DNA of 64,000 nt from Pseudomonas sp. ATCC PTA-122608. Its GTDB lineage: Bacteria; Pseudomonadota; Gammaproteobacteria; Pseudomonadales; Pseudomonadaceae. Each line of letters begins with the position of its first letter. The stretch's first letter is position 1. A program made the position numbers and the translations under genes. Positions 11,007-21,061 of this stretch are shown in pieces. Under the pieces are notes generated by a model. The model was given only the letters and a program-made list of their open reading frames with translations, did no database searches and was not told the DNA's origin. The DNA lies in contig NZ_LPNO01000006.1 of NCBI RefSeq assembly GCF_001952855.1, forward strand, positions 73,388 through 137,387, written 5' to 3'.

Positions 11007-14000
11007 TCAGAAATCGCGCTTGTAGAAAATATCCAGGGAGCTGGCGACGCCGCTGGCCACTTCCAGGTACACCTTCTTGCTCAGCAGGTAGCGCAAGGCA
11101 ATGGTGTTGGCCGGTTCGAAAACCCCGACGCCATAACGCAGGCTGAGCTTCTCGGAGATCTTGCCGCTGGCGACCACGGCGGTGTTGTTGCCACTGCCCT
11201 GGGTGTCCAGTTCAAAATCCTGGATGCCCAGGTTCTTGGCAATGTCCGATGTCACTCCGGCACTGCCCATCAACCCCAGCCCCAGCGCTGCCTGGGCCAG
11301 CATGTTGTTGTCTTCGCCCGTGGTGCTCAGCGGTCGACCCAGTACCAGGTAAGACAACGCCTGCTCCTGGCTCATCGCCGGTTCCGAGAAGATCTGCGTG
11401 GTGGGCTGCTCGGCGCTGCCGCTCAGGCGAATCCCGGCGGTTACGTCATCCGTCTGGCGGATGGCTTCGATGTCGAGGTAGGGCTGGTCAATCGGCCCGG
11501 CGAACAGCAGCCGCGCACGGCGCACCGTGAGCCGCTGGCCGTAGGCACGGTAGCGGCCGTCGTTGAGCCACAGTTCGCCACGGGTGTCCATGTTGTCGCC
11601 GATGTGTACGTGGCCTTGCAGGTTGGCGGTGAGGCCAAACCCGGCAAAGCTCAGTTTGTCCTTGCCCACCTCGACGTCGATGTCCATCGCCATGGCCATC
11701 GGCGGCTTGCCCTCCTCGGTCTGGCTGCCGACGATCACCGTGTCATCCGAGACCTTGACCGTCGATGGCGGCAGTTCGCGCACAGTGATCTCGCCCTTGG
11801 GAATCTGCACCTTGCCGGAGATCGCCAGCTTGTCGTTCCTCATGCTGATTTTCAGGTCGGGTGCCACTTCCAGGTCGGCGTACGGCTCCACGGTGACCGG
11901 CAGTTGCATGCCTTGCAGGGCGATGTCCACCGCCAGGGCCTGGCCCCAGTCGATCTGACCCTTGATGGTGCCCTGCCCGGCCTTGCCACTGCGCCAGCCG
12001 CCATTGAGCTGCACGCTCTCACCGGCAATCAATGCCTGGATATTCAGGCCTTCGAAGCTGGTGGGCAGTTCCGGGCCGGAGATTTCGCCGCCGACCAGAG
12101 TGACGCTGCCATTGACCTGGGGCGACAGCAGGCTGCCACCGATTCGCCCGCTACCGTTGAGCTTGCCATTGAGTTTCTCGACCATCGGTACAAATGGCCG
12201 GGCGACGGCGAGGTCGAGGCCGGTCAGGGTGAAATTGCCGGTGACCGGTTTGTTCTTCGGCAGCGGATTGATCTGCGCCTGCAACAGCAACTCGCCGAGC
12301 TTGCCGCCACGGAAGTTGAGCTGGGTGTCGATGCGCGTGGGGTTAAGGGTGGTTTCCAGCTTCAGCGTGTCGTACGGAAAGTCCAGCCACTGGTCCTTGT
12401 CCTTGACCCGCAGGGTGCCGCCGCTGGCATCCACCGAGACCACGCCTTTAGGGCCGCTGGCCGGCAGGTCAAGCTGCACGTCGGCATTGAGCTTGCCCTG
12501 CCAGGCGAAATCCTTGGGCAACCACTGGGCCAGGCTGTCGATGGGGAACTGCTTGAGGTGGTAACGCAGCTTCGGCTCGGGCATCAAGCGCTGGTCTTCG
12601 CCGCACAGGCTCGCCGGGCCGGAGACCCAGCAATGGGCTGCAAAGGTCAATTTGCCGTCGGCCAGGCGCTCGATTTTCGCCGGCGCTTGCAGCTTCCAGT
12701 CCTGGCCACCGGCTTGCACATCACCGCTGGCCAGGCGCCCGCGCCAGTTGCCTTTGTCGAGATTGCCGTCGAGGGCCAGGGCCAGCTTGAGTAGCGGGCC
12801 GGCCAGGTCGAGCTGGACTTTCTGGCTTTTGATATCGCCCTGAGCGCTGGCGGTGAAGGTGCCGAGCTGGGTTTCACCGGTCTGGATGCCACTGCCCTTC
12901 AAGTCGATTTTGGCGCGCTGGGCGTTATCAAGGTTCGCGTCCAGGGTCAGGTTTTGCAGGCGATTGTCCTCAAACGCCAGTTGTTGCCCCACCAGGTTGA
13001 GCTTGCCTTGGGGCGCCTGCAGAGTGCCCGCGACGTCGAGGCGGCCGTTCATCTGCCCGCGCAGTTGCGGCCAGAGTTGGGCGAGGCGCGTCAGTTTGAT
13101 GTCGATCTGCCCAGCCAGCCGTTGCTGCAGGCTGCCGCTGCCGTAGACGCGGTTGTCGCCGAGGCGGATGTCGAGGGCGCCGAGGGTCCACTGCTCGCCT
13201 GCGCCTTCGGCCTTGGCCTGGAGCACGGCGGGCTGGCCGCGCAGACGGCCCTTGAGGTCGAGGTCGGCGTTGAGCTTGAGTTGCTCGTTCTTCATTTCAC
13301 CCTTGCTGCGCAGCGGGCCGGCCAGAGTACCCGGCAGTTCCGCGACCCAGTACGCCGGGTTGATGGCCGACAGGTCCAGCGCCGTGTCCCAGGCGATGCC
13401 ATCGGCAAACTGCAGGTTCAGGTGGCCTTCGGCCTTGCCCTGACCGGCGGCGAGTTTCAACTCGGGGAGGAACACTTGCTTGAGGTCGCCGCTGAACGGG
13501 CTGGCCAGGCTGAACTTGCCCGCCGGGCCGTCGAGGTCGGCCTTGAAGTTGCCCAGGTAGTTACCGTCCTTGTAGGAGACTTCGCCATTGAAGGTACGCA
13601 AGGCGACTTGGGGTTCGTCGATCACCGGGTACAGGCGATGCCACGGGAAATCCAGCCAGTCGATTTTCGCGTCGGCGCTGAAGCCTTGCTGCCAGTCCAG
13701 ATTGGCACTGAGCTTGAGGCTTTGTTTGTCGCCGGCATTCAGGTCCAGCCCGGCGATCTGCGCGCCCTTGGCGTCGACCTTGCCTTGCAGCAGCAGGTCC
13801 ACTGGGCCTTTTTCCGCTGGCAGGACGGCTTTGCCGAGCAGCTGGTAACCGTTGCTCAGGTCGCCCTTGGCCGTCAGGTCCAACTGATTGAGTTGCAGGG
13901 TATCGGGCAAATCGGCGCTGGGTTTAAAGCCGTCGGCGGTGATGTGCAGTTGCGCCGGCAGGTTTTCCACCAGGGGTTGCAACTCGCCGCTGAGCTTGGC

Positions 14001-14681
14001 AGGCAGGTAGCCGCTGCTGTCGGCATCGAGCTTGAGGGTCTTGAGCAAATCGCCATCGACCTTGAGCGCCAGCGTCCAGGGCGCACCGCTCGGAGCGTAA
14101 GGCAGGCTCAGGTTACCGCTGGCGGCCAACGGCCAGTTGCCAGTGGGTTGCAGCAGGCCGGACAGGTCGAGTACCAGGCCGTCCCGTTGCAGGTGCACCG
14201 AGTCGATCTGCATCCCGGCGGCAGTCCAGTGCGCCGCCAGTTGCAGGCCCCGGAGTTCTTCGCTGCCATTGAACAGCAGGCTGCCGACACGAATGTCGCC
14301 CAACTGAAGGGCGACCGGCAGTTTCAAGTCCGGCAGGGTAATCGGCCCGCTGCTGTCTTCGGTGCTGGGTGGAAATTGCAGACTCACCTGCTCTACATCC
14401 AGTTGGTTGATGCACAAGGTCATGCGCATCAAACAGGCCGGCGACCAGTCGAACTTAGGCGCCTGCAGCTCCACGCGGCTGCTGTCTTGCTGCCATAACA
14501 GATGGTCGGCACTCCACTGGCCGCCCAGGCGACCCTGGAAATTCTCCACGGTCAAACCCGGCACCTGGTCCAGCACCCATCGGCTGCCGACTTGAGTACC
14601 CAGCACCGTCCATAGCGCCAGCAGTATCACCGCGAGGACCGCCAGAATGGCCAGCCCCGCTATTTTCAAACCACGCATCAC
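11007..14681 (-). CDS. tamB: Translocation and assembly module subunit TamB
   Basis: A 1224-residue AsmA/VPS13-like protein anchored in the inner membrane by one N-terminal helix (about residues 7-27). A long periplasmic beta-taco region of repeating amphipathic strands follows. The conserved C-terminal DUF490/TamB domain ends YLEVASGVASSLDIFYKRDF, close to the family ending. Together with TamA it spans the periplasm and is implicated in phospholipid transport and outer membrane protein assembly. Its start overlaps the tamA stop by four bases, and a terminator follows at 10966-10991. Confidence 0.95.
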   Translation of the reverse strand: MMRGLKIAGLAILAVLAVILLALWTVLGTQVGSRWVLDQVPGLTVENFQGRLGGQWSADHLLWQQDSSRVELQAPKFDWSPACLMRMTLCINQLDVEQVSLQFPPSTEDSSGPITLPDLKLPVALQLGDIRVGSLLFNGSEELRGLQLAAHWTAAGMQIDSVHLQRDGLVLDLSGLLQPTGNWPLAASGNLSLPYAPSGAPWTLALKVDGDLLKTLKLDADSSGYLPAKLSGELQPLVENLPAQLHITADGFKPSADLPDTLQLNQLDLTAKGDLSNGYQLLGKAVLPAEKGPVDLLLQGKVDAKGAQIAGLDLNAGDKQSLKLSANLDWQQGFSADAKIDWLDFPWHRLYPVIDEPQVALRTFNGEVSYKDGNYLGNFKADLDGPAGKFSLASPFSGDLKQVFLPELKLAAGQGKAEGHLNLQFADGIAWDTALDLSAINPAYWVAELPGTLAGPLRSKGEMKNEQLKLNADLDLKGRLRGQPAVLQAKAEGAGEQWTLGALDIRLGDNRVYGSGSLQQRLAGQIDIKLTRLAQLWPQLRGQMNGRLDVAGTLQAPQGKLNLVGQQLAFEDNRLQNLTLDANLDNAQRAKIDLKGSGIQTGETQLGTFTASAQGDIKSQKVQLDLAGPLLKLALALDGNLDKGNWRGRLASGDVQAGGQDWKLQAPAKIERLADGKLTFAAHCWVSGPASLCGEDQRLMPEPKLRYHLKQFPIDSLAQWLPKDFAWQGKLNADVQLDLPASGPKGVVSVDASGGTLRVKDKDQWLDFPYDTLKLETTLNPTRIDTQLNFRGGKLGELLLQAQINPLPKNKPVTGNFTLTGLDLAVARPFVPMVEKLNGKLNGSGRIGGSLLSPQVNGSVTLVGGEISGPELPTSFEGLNIQALIAGESVQLNGGWRSGKAGQGTIKGQIDWGQALAVDIALQGMQLPVTVEPYADLEVAPDLKISMRNDKLAISGKVQIPKGEITVRELPPSTVKVSDDTVIVGSQTEEGKPPMAMAMDIDVEVGKDKLSFAGFGLTANLQGHVHIGDNMDTRGELWLNDGRYRAYGQRLTVRRARLLFAGPIDQPYLDIEAIRQTDDVTAGIRLSGSAEQPTTQIFSEPAMSQEQALSYLVLGRPLSTTGEDNNMLAQAALGLGLMGSAGVTSDIAKNLGIQDFELDTQGSGNNTAVVASGKISEKLSLRYGVGVFEPANTIALRYLLSKKVYLEVASGVASSLDIFYKRDF

Positions 14682-16405
14682 AGCTCAGGCCCCATGGAAA
14701 AGTGCAAACGAATGCCGCCCGGATCTTCGAGGGCATGGGCCAGGTCGAGGCGGATCGGGCCGACCGGCGACACCCAGCGCACGCCAACACCCACGCCGGT
14801 TTTCAGGCTCGGCATTTCCAGGGTGTTGAACGAGTTGCCTTGGTCGATAAAGGTCGCGATCCGCCATTTTTCGGCGATGGAATATTGGTACTCGGCGCTC
14901 AGGGCAACCATGTAGCGGCCGCCGATGCGGTCGCCGCGATCGTTTTCCGGAGACAGGGTCTGGTACTCGTAACCCCGTACGCTCTGGTCGCCACCGGCAA
15001 AAAAGCGCAACGACGGCGGTACGGACTTGTAGCCGTTGGTGGCGCTGCCGCCAAACTGCGCCCGAGCCAGGAAACGATGGTTATCCCACAGGGTGGTCAA
15101 GCCCTTGATCGTCGCCGTGCCGTAAAGCAGGTTGGTGTCGGAGCCCAAGCCTTCCTTGGCGACCTTGGCGTCGAACAGCAGGCGATAGCCGTTGTGCGGG
15201 TCGATGCGGTTGTCGCTGCGCAAGTAGGAATAACTGATGCCGGGCATCAGCAGCGTACTCAGGCCCGAGTCGTTGCCGAGGCGATATTCTTCACGCTGCC
15301 ACTTGAGCGAGATCACCCGCGTCCAGCCGCTGGGCAACTTGCTGTGCCACTCGGGGCCGAGGGTCAGCAATTTACTCAGGGTGTCGGTGTTGGCGATTTC
15401 TTCATTCTGGTAGCCGCCGGCGAAACGCAGTTTGTCGGTGAGTGGCGGGTCCATTGGAATGTCGTACCACAGCCCGACGTTCTGCCGCGGCGCCGACAGT
15501 TCGGCTTCCCAGCCATAACTGTGGCCCTGGGGGTTGACCCAGTGGCGCGTCCAGTTGGCCTTGCCCCGCGGGCCGACGTCCGTCGAGTAACCAAGGCCGA
15601 GGCCCATGGTGCGGGGCTTGCGGGTTTCCAGTTGCACGGCCACCGGGATCACGTCATTGGCCGAGGCTGCCGGGGCAGCGTCCACGCGCACGCCCTCGAA
15701 AAAACCGCTGGATTGCAGGTTCTGGTTGAGTTCGGCGATCAGTTCGGAGTCGTAAGGCGCGCCGCTCTTGAACGGCACCATGCGTTGCAGCAGGTCTTCA
15801 TCAAACGGCGTGTCGCCGGCAAAGCTGACCTTGCCCAAGGTGTAGCGTGGGCCACTGTCATAAATGAGTTCGATATCGGCCACACCCGCCTTGGGGTCGA
15901 CCGAGAGTTTCTGGCTGGTAAAGCGCCCGCTGAAAAAGCCGAAGCGTGACGCCTGGTTCTGGATGACACGCTTGGCGTCTTCGTAGTTGCCGTGGTTGAG
16001 CACGGCGCCGGATTTGAGTTGGTCGCTGGCGGGCACGCGAAAGGCTTTGAGGTCGGCGGCCTGGCCATCGACCCGAATCGTCACATTGCGCAAATGCACC
16101 GGTTCGCCGGGATCGATGGTCAGAATCAGGCGCGGGTTCTTGCCGCCCTTCACATCGCTGGCGATCTGCGGTTGGTAGAAACCCAGCGCCTGGGCGGCCT
16201 TGCGGGCCTGCTCCTCAGCGCCACGGCTGAAGCGCAGCAGGGCTTCTTCGTCACGATCGCCGACCCCGCCGATATAGCCTTCGATGTTGGCTTTCAACGC
16301 GTCGTTTGAAGGCTTGATGCGCACATCCAATTCGCTTTGCGCCAAGGCGCCGCAGCTCGTGAACAGCAGAATCAAGCCGCTGGTAAATCTTCCTGGAAAC
16401 TTCAT
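14678..16405 (-). CDS. tamA: Translocation and assembly module subunit TamA (Omp85 family)
   Basis: A 575-residue outer membrane protein with a signal peptide (cleavage near GALAQ), three POTRA-type domains and a 16-stranded barrel. The barrel segment contains the Omp85 motif FFAGGDQSVRGYEYQTLSP and ends HFSMGPEL, like E. coli TamA. It forms the outer membrane partner of TamB, encoded directly downstream with a four-base overlap. No separate promoter is evident between them. Confidence 0.96.
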   Translation of the reverse strand: MKFPGRFTSGLILLFTSCGALAQSELDVRIKPSNDALKANIEGYIGGVGDRDEEALLRFSRGAEEQARKAAQALGFYQPQIASDVKGGKNPRLILTIDPGEPVHLRNVTIRVDGQAADLKAFRVPASDQLKSGAVLNHGNYEDAKRVIQNQASRFGFFSGRFTSQKLSVDPKAGVADIELIYDSGPRYTLGKVSFAGDTPFDEDLLQRMVPFKSGAPYDSELIAELNQNLQSSGFFEGVRVDAAPAASANDVIPVAVQLETRKPRTMGLGLGYSTDVGPRGKANWTRHWVNPQGHSYGWEAELSAPRQNVGLWYDIPMDPPLTDKLRFAGGYQNEEIANTDTLSKLLTLGPEWHSKLPSGWTRVISLKWQREEYRLGNDSGLSTLLMPGISYSYLRSDNRIDPHNGYRLLFDAKVAKEGLGSDTNLLYGTATIKGLTTLWDNHRFLARAQFGGSATNGYKSVPPSLRFFAGGDQSVRGYEYQTLSPENDRGDRIGGRYMVALSAEYQYSIAEKWRIATFIDQGNSFNTLEMPSLKTGVGVGVRWVSPVGPIRLDLAHALEDPGGIRLHFSMGPEL

Positions 16406-16469
16406 AGGCCGGGATGCTACACGAGCTTGGGAGCGTCTTAGAACCCTGATTTGTCTGAATAATTCTGAC

Positions 16470-17120
16470 CTAAAGGGTTGCAGCCTGTAACACTTGCGGA
16501 TTTGCGTGAAAGAACACGTGTTCCAGAACCGGTCCTACAGCCACCTCGCCAATCTCTTCATAGCCCTGACGCTTATAAAACTCCAGATAGCGAGAATTCC
16601 CCGTATCCAGTACCACGCCGGATGAATGCGGGTCTTCGGCGCACCAGTTGTGCACCGCTTCCAGCAATTGCTCACCGTAGTGTTTGCCCTGGAATTGCGG
16701 GTGAATCCCCAGCAACGGCAGCACATGCACCGAATCCGAGGGCAGGCACGCCAGCACTGCCTGATGGTATTCCAGGTAGCGCCGGGTGCCGCGCACACCG
16801 GTGCTCAGCCACATACGTAACTGCCAGGCCCAGCTTTCGGTGATGCCCAGGCGGCGTGTCGGTGGCGCGATCAGGGCGATGCCGATCAGTCGGTCGTTGA
16901 CCAACAAGCCAATGGCCGGCAGTTTCTGGAAGAAGTGTTGCTTGACCAGTTCACGCACCGTGGCGCGCACCCGCTGTTCGTAGCCGGGACGTTCGGCTTC
17001 GAAGATGTAGGCGAACGTCGGCTCATGCCGGTAGGCCTGGTACAACAGCGAACGGGCTTCGCGGGAATAGCCGCTGTCGAGCATGTGGATCTGGGCGATG
17101 GCAGTCGAGGTGTCAGGCAT
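16470..17120 (-). CDS. GNAT-family N-acetyltransferase
   Basis: A 216-residue protein whose C-terminal half holds the acetyl-CoA binding motif LPLLGIHPQFQGKHYGEQLLEAV (Q-x-x-x-x-G-type loop), then VVLDTGNSRYLEFYKRQGYEEIGE. This is the usual end of the GNAT fold. The acceptor substrate cannot be predicted. It starts at ATG 17118-17120 and is divergent from xthA, with a palindromic repeat in between. Its 3' end is near the start of tamA but it is a separate unit. Confidence 0.88.
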   Translation of the reverse strand: MPDTSTAIAQIHMLDSGYSREARSLLYQAYRHEPTFAYIFEAERPGYEQRVRATVRELVKQHFFQKLPAIGLLVNDRLIGIALIAPPTRRLGITESWAWQLRMWLSTGVRGTRRYLEYHQAVLACLPSDSVHVLPLLGIHPQFQGKHYGEQLLEAVHNWCAEDPHSSGVVLDTGNSRYLEFYKRQGYEEIGEVAVGPVLEHVFFHANPQVLQAATL

Positions 17121-17200
17121 AACAGTGAATCTCCCCTGGGCGCTGACTCAAAAGGTTGCGCTCTTGTTATTACGAACGTCTGCGGCACTGTTTCGTTCAG

Positions 17201-17260
17201 TGTAGCCACCGGGGGCCGCTTCGCAGCCCAACGCAGCCTCGTGCCTCGGCAGCGGCTACA
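17201..17260. repeat. Short palindromic intergenic repeat
   Basis: A 60-base element bounded by TGTAGCC (17201) and GGCTACA (17254-17260). The interior is GC-rich and partly self-complementary (GGGGGCCGCTTCGCAGCC and CGCAGCCTCGTGCCTCGGCA). It resembles a second palindromic repeat family common between Pseudomonas genes. It lies between the divergent acetyltransferase gene and xthA. Confidence 0.65.
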
Positions 17261-17322
17261 AGGCTGGCCCCCGTCCGACTTGTCGGCTAGCATCGCCCTT
17301 TTGCCAGACTGGACCGCCGACC

Positions 17323-18135
17323 ATGAAAATCGTGTCTTTCAATATCAACGGGCTGCGCGCCCGCCCTCATCAGCTGGCGGCACTGATCGAGAAACATCAG
17401 CCGGACGTTATCGGTTTGCAGGAAACCAAGGTCCACGACGACCAGTTCCCGCTGGCCGAGGTGCAGGCCATGGGTTATCACGTTTATTACCACGGGCAGA
17501 AAGGCCACTACGGTGTCGCCCTGCTCTCGCGCCAGGAACCGCTGGCGCTGCATAAAGGCTTTGCCAGTGACGAAGAAGACGCCCAGCGCCGCTTTATCTG
17601 GGGCACCTTCGCCGACGCCAACGGCAACCCGATTACCATCATGAACGGCTATTTCCCACAGGGTGAAAGTCGCGACCACCCCACCAAATTCCCGGCCAAG
17701 CAGCGCTTCTACGAGGACCTGCAAACCCTCCTGGAGTCGCAGTTCAGCAATGACCAGGCCGTGGTGGTGATGGGCGACGTGAACATTTCCCCGGAAGACT
17801 GCGACATCGGTATCGGCGCCGACAATGCCAAGCGCTGGCTGAAGACCGGCAAATGCAGCTTCCTGCCGGAAGAACGCGAGTGGATGGCACGCCTGAAGAA
17901 CTGGGGCCTGGTGGACAGCTTCCGCCACCTCAACCCGGACGTGGCGGATCGCTTCAGTTGGTTCGATTACCGCAGCCGTGGTTTTGAAGACGAGCCAAAA
18001 CGCGGGCTGCGAATCGACGTGATCCTGGCTTCCCAAGGCTTGTTGCCCCGGGTGAAGGATGCCGGTGTGGATTACGACCTGCGCGGCATGGAAAAACCCT
18101 CCGATCATGCGCCGATCTGGCTGGAATTGAGCTGA
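17323..18135 (+). CDS. xthA: Exodeoxyribonuclease III
   Basis: A DNA repair enzyme with AP endonuclease and 3'-5' exonuclease activity. The 270-residue protein has the full EEP-family set: [10 protein letters not shown] at the N-terminus, QETK (metal-binding glutamate), [31 protein letters not shown] and the terminal [10 protein letters not shown] with its catalytic histidine. It is monocistronic, followed by a GAAA-loop hairpin at 18145-18166. Confidence 0.97.
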   Translation: MKIVSFNINGLRARPHQLAALIEKHQPDVIGLQETKVHDDQFPLAEVQAMGYHVYYHGQKGHYGVALLSRQEPLALHKGFASDEEDAQRRFIWGTFADANGNPITIMNGYFPQGESRDHPTKFPAKQRFYEDLQTLLESQFSNDQAVVVMGDVNISPEDCDIGIGADNAKRWLKTGKCSFLPEEREWMARLKNWGLVDSFRHLNPDVADRFSWFDYRSRGFEDEPKRGLRIDVILASQGLLPRVKDAGVDYDLRGMEKPSDHAPIWLELS

Positions 18136-18144
18136 TTCAGCACA

Positions 18145-18166
18145 GAGGGTCGGGAAACCGGCCCTC
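18145..18166 (+). terminator. Hairpin after xthA (possible terminator)
   Basis: GAGGGTCGG (18145-18153) pairs with CCGGCCCTC (18158-18166) around a GAAA tetraloop. The following bases (GTCACATTT) are not a good T-run, so termination strength is uncertain. Confidence 0.55.
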
Positions 18167-18232
18167 GTCACATTTATGCAACCTTCCTGACTTAATCTCG
18201 CGGCACTCCCTTTGGTTTGAGAAGGTGCCGGC

Positions 18233-19573
18233 ATGATGCTGCGCGTTCTATCCCTGCTGGCACTGCTCAGCGCATTTCCCCTCGCCGCTTTTTCCACCCC
18301 ACTGCCCTTCCCCGAACATGGCCCGGCCTTGCGCATCCAGGGTTCCAACACTATCGGCGCGGCGCTTGGCCCGGCACTGGTCAAGGGACTGATGGAGCAA
18401 CAGGGGTTGCAAGCGGTGCACAGCGAGCCATCTGAGCAGGCCAACGAACAGCACATCATCGGCAAGACTCGCCAGGGCCAGCGGGTGACGGTGGAAGTGG
18501 CCGCCCATGGCTCCAGCACCGGGTTTGGCGCACTGAAAAAAGCCAGCGCCGATCTTGCGGCGTCTTCCCGGCCGATCAAGGACAGTGAACTGGTGGACCT
18601 GGAACCCCTAGGCGACCTGAAGAGCCCGGATGCTGAACAAGTCATCGCCATTGATGGCCTGGCGATCATCCTCAACCCGCGCAACCCGTTGGGTAGGTTG
18701 AACACCGAGCAATTGGCGCAGATTTTCAGCGGCGAGGTTTCGACTTGGGAGCAAATTGGCGGCATCGGCGGCCAGATTCACCTGTACGCGCGGGATGATC
18801 AGTCCGGCACCTACGATACCTTCAAGGAGCTGGTGCTCAGCCGTCGCGGCAAAGCACTGGATGCCAGCGCCAAGCGGTTCGAGTCCAGCGAGGCGTTGTC
18901 GGATGCCGTCAGCCATGACCCGCAGGGTATCGGTTTTATTGGTTTGCCTTATGTGCGCCAGGCCAAGGCAGTCGCCATTGTCGATGGCGACTCACAGCCC
19001 ATGCTGCCGTTGAACAGCCTGATTGCCACCGAGGATTACCCGCTGTCACGCCGGTTGTTTTTCTATTTGCCGCCGATTGAGCACAATCCCTGGGCCAAGG
19101 CCTTGGTGGACTTTGCGCAAAGCAGCAAGGGCCAGGCGATCGTGGCCGCCAATGGCTTTATCGCGCAGCAGGTGCAAGCCATGACCGTGGAACCGCGGGC
19201 GCCGATGCCCGAGGATTACCAGGCGATTGCCCGGCAGGCGCAGCGGCTGACCGTGAATTTCCGGTTTGAGGAAGGCAGCGCCAGCCTCGACAACAAGGCG
19301 CGCCAGGACTTGATGCGGGTGGTGGCTTATATAAAGCGCCACGGCAAGCTGGACAAGCAGGTGACGCTGGTGGGGTTTGGGGATGCCAAGAGTGATGCGC
19401 AACGGGCGGCGCTGTTGTCGAAATTGCGGGCGATGGCGGTGCGGCGGGAGTTGGTCAAGAGCGGCGTGGTGCTGAGGGACATACGCGGGTTTGGCGCGGA
19501 GATGCCGGTGGCGGCGAATACGGCGGATGAGGGAAGGATCAAGAATCGGCGGGTGGAGGTTTGGGTGTATTGA
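18233..19573 (+). CDS. PstS-like substrate-binding protein fused to an OmpA domain
   Basis: A 446-residue exported protein. The signal peptide covers about residues 1-22. Residues from about 30 to 310 are a PstS-like periplasmic binding domain (IQGSNTIGAALGPALVKG near the start, then STGFGALKKASADLAASSRPIKDSE, DDQSGTYDTFKELVL and GIGFIGLPYVRQAK). Residues about 340-446 form an OmpA-type peptidoglycan-binding domain (FRFEEGSASLDNKARQDL and the terminal NRRVEVWVY). It may bind phosphate or another small anion at the cell wall. No transporter genes are next to it, so a sensing or scavenging role is more likely than classical uptake. The ligand is unknown. Confidence 0.88.
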   Translation: MMLRVLSLLALLSAFPLAAFSTPLPFPEHGPALRIQGSNTIGAALGPALVKGLMEQQGLQAVHSEPSEQANEQHIIGKTRQGQRVTVEVAAHGSSTGFGALKKASADLAASSRPIKDSELVDLEPLGDLKSPDAEQVIAIDGLAIILNPRNPLGRLNTEQLAQIFSGEVSTWEQIGGIGGQIHLYARDDQSGTYDTFKELVLSRRGKALDASAKRFESSEALSDAVSHDPQGIGFIGLPYVRQAKAVAIVDGDSQPMLPLNSLIATEDYPLSRRLFFYLPPIEHNPWAKALVDFAQSSKGQAIVAANGFIAQQVQAMTVEPRAPMPEDYQAIARQAQRLTVNFRFEEGSASLDNKARQDLMRVVAYIKRHGKLDKQVTLVGFGDAKSDAQRAALLSKLRAMAVRRELVKSGVVLRDIRGFGAEMPVAANTADEGRIKNRRVEVWVY

Positions 19574-19606
19574 GGACTTAAAGATCTTTATTGCCCGGAC
19601 TGGCCT

Positions 19607-19669
19607 CATCGCGGGCAAGCCCGGCTCCCACAGTTGACTGCATTCCCCTGTGGGCTTGCCTGCGATGAA
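19607..19669. repeat. REP-type inverted pair
   Basis: CATCGCGGGCAAGCCCGGCT near 19608 is inverted as CTGTGGGCTTGCCTGCGATG near 19649-19668. This is a different REP subtype from the others in the window. It separates the convergent PstS/OmpA gene and the acyl-CoA dehydrogenase gene. Confidence 0.75.
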
Positions 19670-19681
19670 GACACCTCGGTT

Positions 19682-20911
19682 TTACTGGCCGCTGCGCATC
19701 ATCTCCCGCGGCACGTATTTGCCGATCTCGAACTTGCCGATCGCTGCGCGGTGCACTTCGTCCGGGCCGTCGGCCAGGCGCAGGGTGCGCTGCATGGCGT
19801 ACATGTAGGCCAGCGGGAAGTCGTTGGAGACGCCAGCGCCACCGTGGATCTGGATGGCGCGGTCGATCACCTTCAACGCCACGTTCGGCGCCACCACCTT
19901 GATCTGGGCGATTTCGCTTTTCGCGACCTTGTTGCCCACGGTGTCCATCATGTAGGCGGCTTTCAATGTCAGCAGGCGCGCCATGTCGATTTCCATCCGC
20001 GAGTCGGCGATCTTGTCGATATTGCCACCCAGGCGAGCCAGCGGTTTGCCGAAAGCGGTACGGCTGACGGCGCGTTTGCACATCAACTCCAGCGCGCGCT
20101 CGGCCATGCCGACGGAGCGCATGCAGTGGTGGATACGGCCCGGGCCAAGGCGACCTTGCGCAATTTCAAAGCCCCGGCCTTCGCCCAGCAGGACGTTTTC
20201 GTACGGCACACGGACGTTTTCGAAGAGTACTTCGGCGTGTCCATGGGGCGCGTCGTCGTAGCCGAACACCGGCAGTGGGCGCACGATTTTCACACCCGGT
20301 GCATCTACCGGTACCAGGATCATCGAGTGCTGCTGGTGGCGCGGCGCATCCGGGTTGCTCAGGCCCATGAAGATCAGGATCTTGCAACGCGGGTCGCAGG
20401 CGCCGGAGGTCCACCATTTTTTACCGTTGATCACCCACTCGTCGCCGTCACGTACCGCACGGGCCGCCATGTTGGTGGCGTCGGAAGACGCCACGTCCGG
20501 CTCGGTCATGGCGAATGCCGAGCGGATCTCGCCGCGCAGCAACGGCTCCAGCCAGCGCTGTTTCTGTTCTTCGTTGGCGTAGCGCACCAGCACTTCCATG
20601 TTGCCGGTATCCGGCGCCGAGCAGTTGAACGGCTCCGGCCCCAGCAAAGAGCGGCCCATGATTTCCGCCAGGGGTGCGTATTCCAGGTTGGTCAGGCCCG
20701 CGCCCAGTTCGGATTCCGGCAGGAACAGGTTCCACAGGCCTTCGGCTTTAGCTTTGGCTTTCAACTCCTCCATGATCGCGGTGGGCTGCCAGCGATCACC
20801 TTCGGCAACCTGGCGTTCAAACACAGGCTCGGCCGGGTAAACGTAGGCGTCCATGAATGCGGTGACGCGTTCACGCAGTTCCTGAACCTTGGGCGAATAG
20901 GCGAAATCCAT
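19682..20911 (-). CDS. Acyl-CoA dehydrogenase (ACAD10/11-like)
   Basis: An FAD-dependent enzyme of 409 residues that oxidises an acyl-CoA to the enoyl-CoA. FAD/substrate motifs [15 protein letters not shown] and the C-terminal [20 protein letters not shown] are clear, and LADGPDEVH near the end resembles the ACAD10/11 group. The ATG at 20909-20911 is preferred because GAGAAGG lies about 8 bases upstream. An in-frame start at 20947 lacks a ribosome site. It is transcribed away from the LysR gene at 21062, so that regulator probably controls it. Chain-length preference is not visible. Confidence 0.9.
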   Translation of the reverse strand: MDFAYSPKVQELRERVTAFMDAYVYPAEPVFERQVAEGDRWQPTAIMEELKAKAKAEGLWNLFLPESELGAGLTNLEYAPLAEIMGRSLLGPEPFNCSAPDTGNMEVLVRYANEEQKQRWLEPLLRGEIRSAFAMTEPDVASSDATNMAARAVRDGDEWVINGKKWWTSGACDPRCKILIFMGLSNPDAPRHQQHSMILVPVDAPGVKIVRPLPVFGYDDAPHGHAEVLFENVRVPYENVLLGEGRGFEIAQGRLGPGRIHHCMRSVGMAERALELMCKRAVSRTAFGKPLARLGGNIDKIADSRMEIDMARLLTLKAAYMMDTVGNKVAKSEIAQIKVVAPNVALKVIDRAIQIHGGAGVSNDFPLAYMYAMQRTLRLADGPDEVHRAAIGKFEIGKYVPREMMRSGQ

Positions 20912-21013
20912 GGGCAGCACCTTCTCAATGGAGGTTGTTGAGGTCATGAATCGATGCTAGAACAGCGTTGATAATTTACCTAGCCTATTCTCGGCGTGTA
21001 TTAACATTCATCA

Positions 21014-21028
21014 CCGATATATGATCGG
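21014..21028. promoter_or_regulatory. Possible LysR binding site
   Basis: CCGAT-ATATG-ATCGG (21014-21028) is an interrupted palindrome in the divergent promoter region, about 35 bases before the LysR start. It has the size and position expected of a LysR recognition site. This is inference from symmetry only. Confidence 0.4.
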
Positions 21029-21061
21029 CGTATGGACACCTAACAATAAGAGCGCAGCGAA

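Noticed and set aside
10998..14498. Two long plus-strand ORFs opposite tamB
   Set aside because: They are low-complexity translations of the antisense of a repetitive beta-taco protein, with no start-site support.
17287..18765. Minus-strand ORF (492 codons) opposite xthA
   Set aside because: It spans two unrelated sense genes and the intergenic region, has no domain, and xthA is clear on the other strand.
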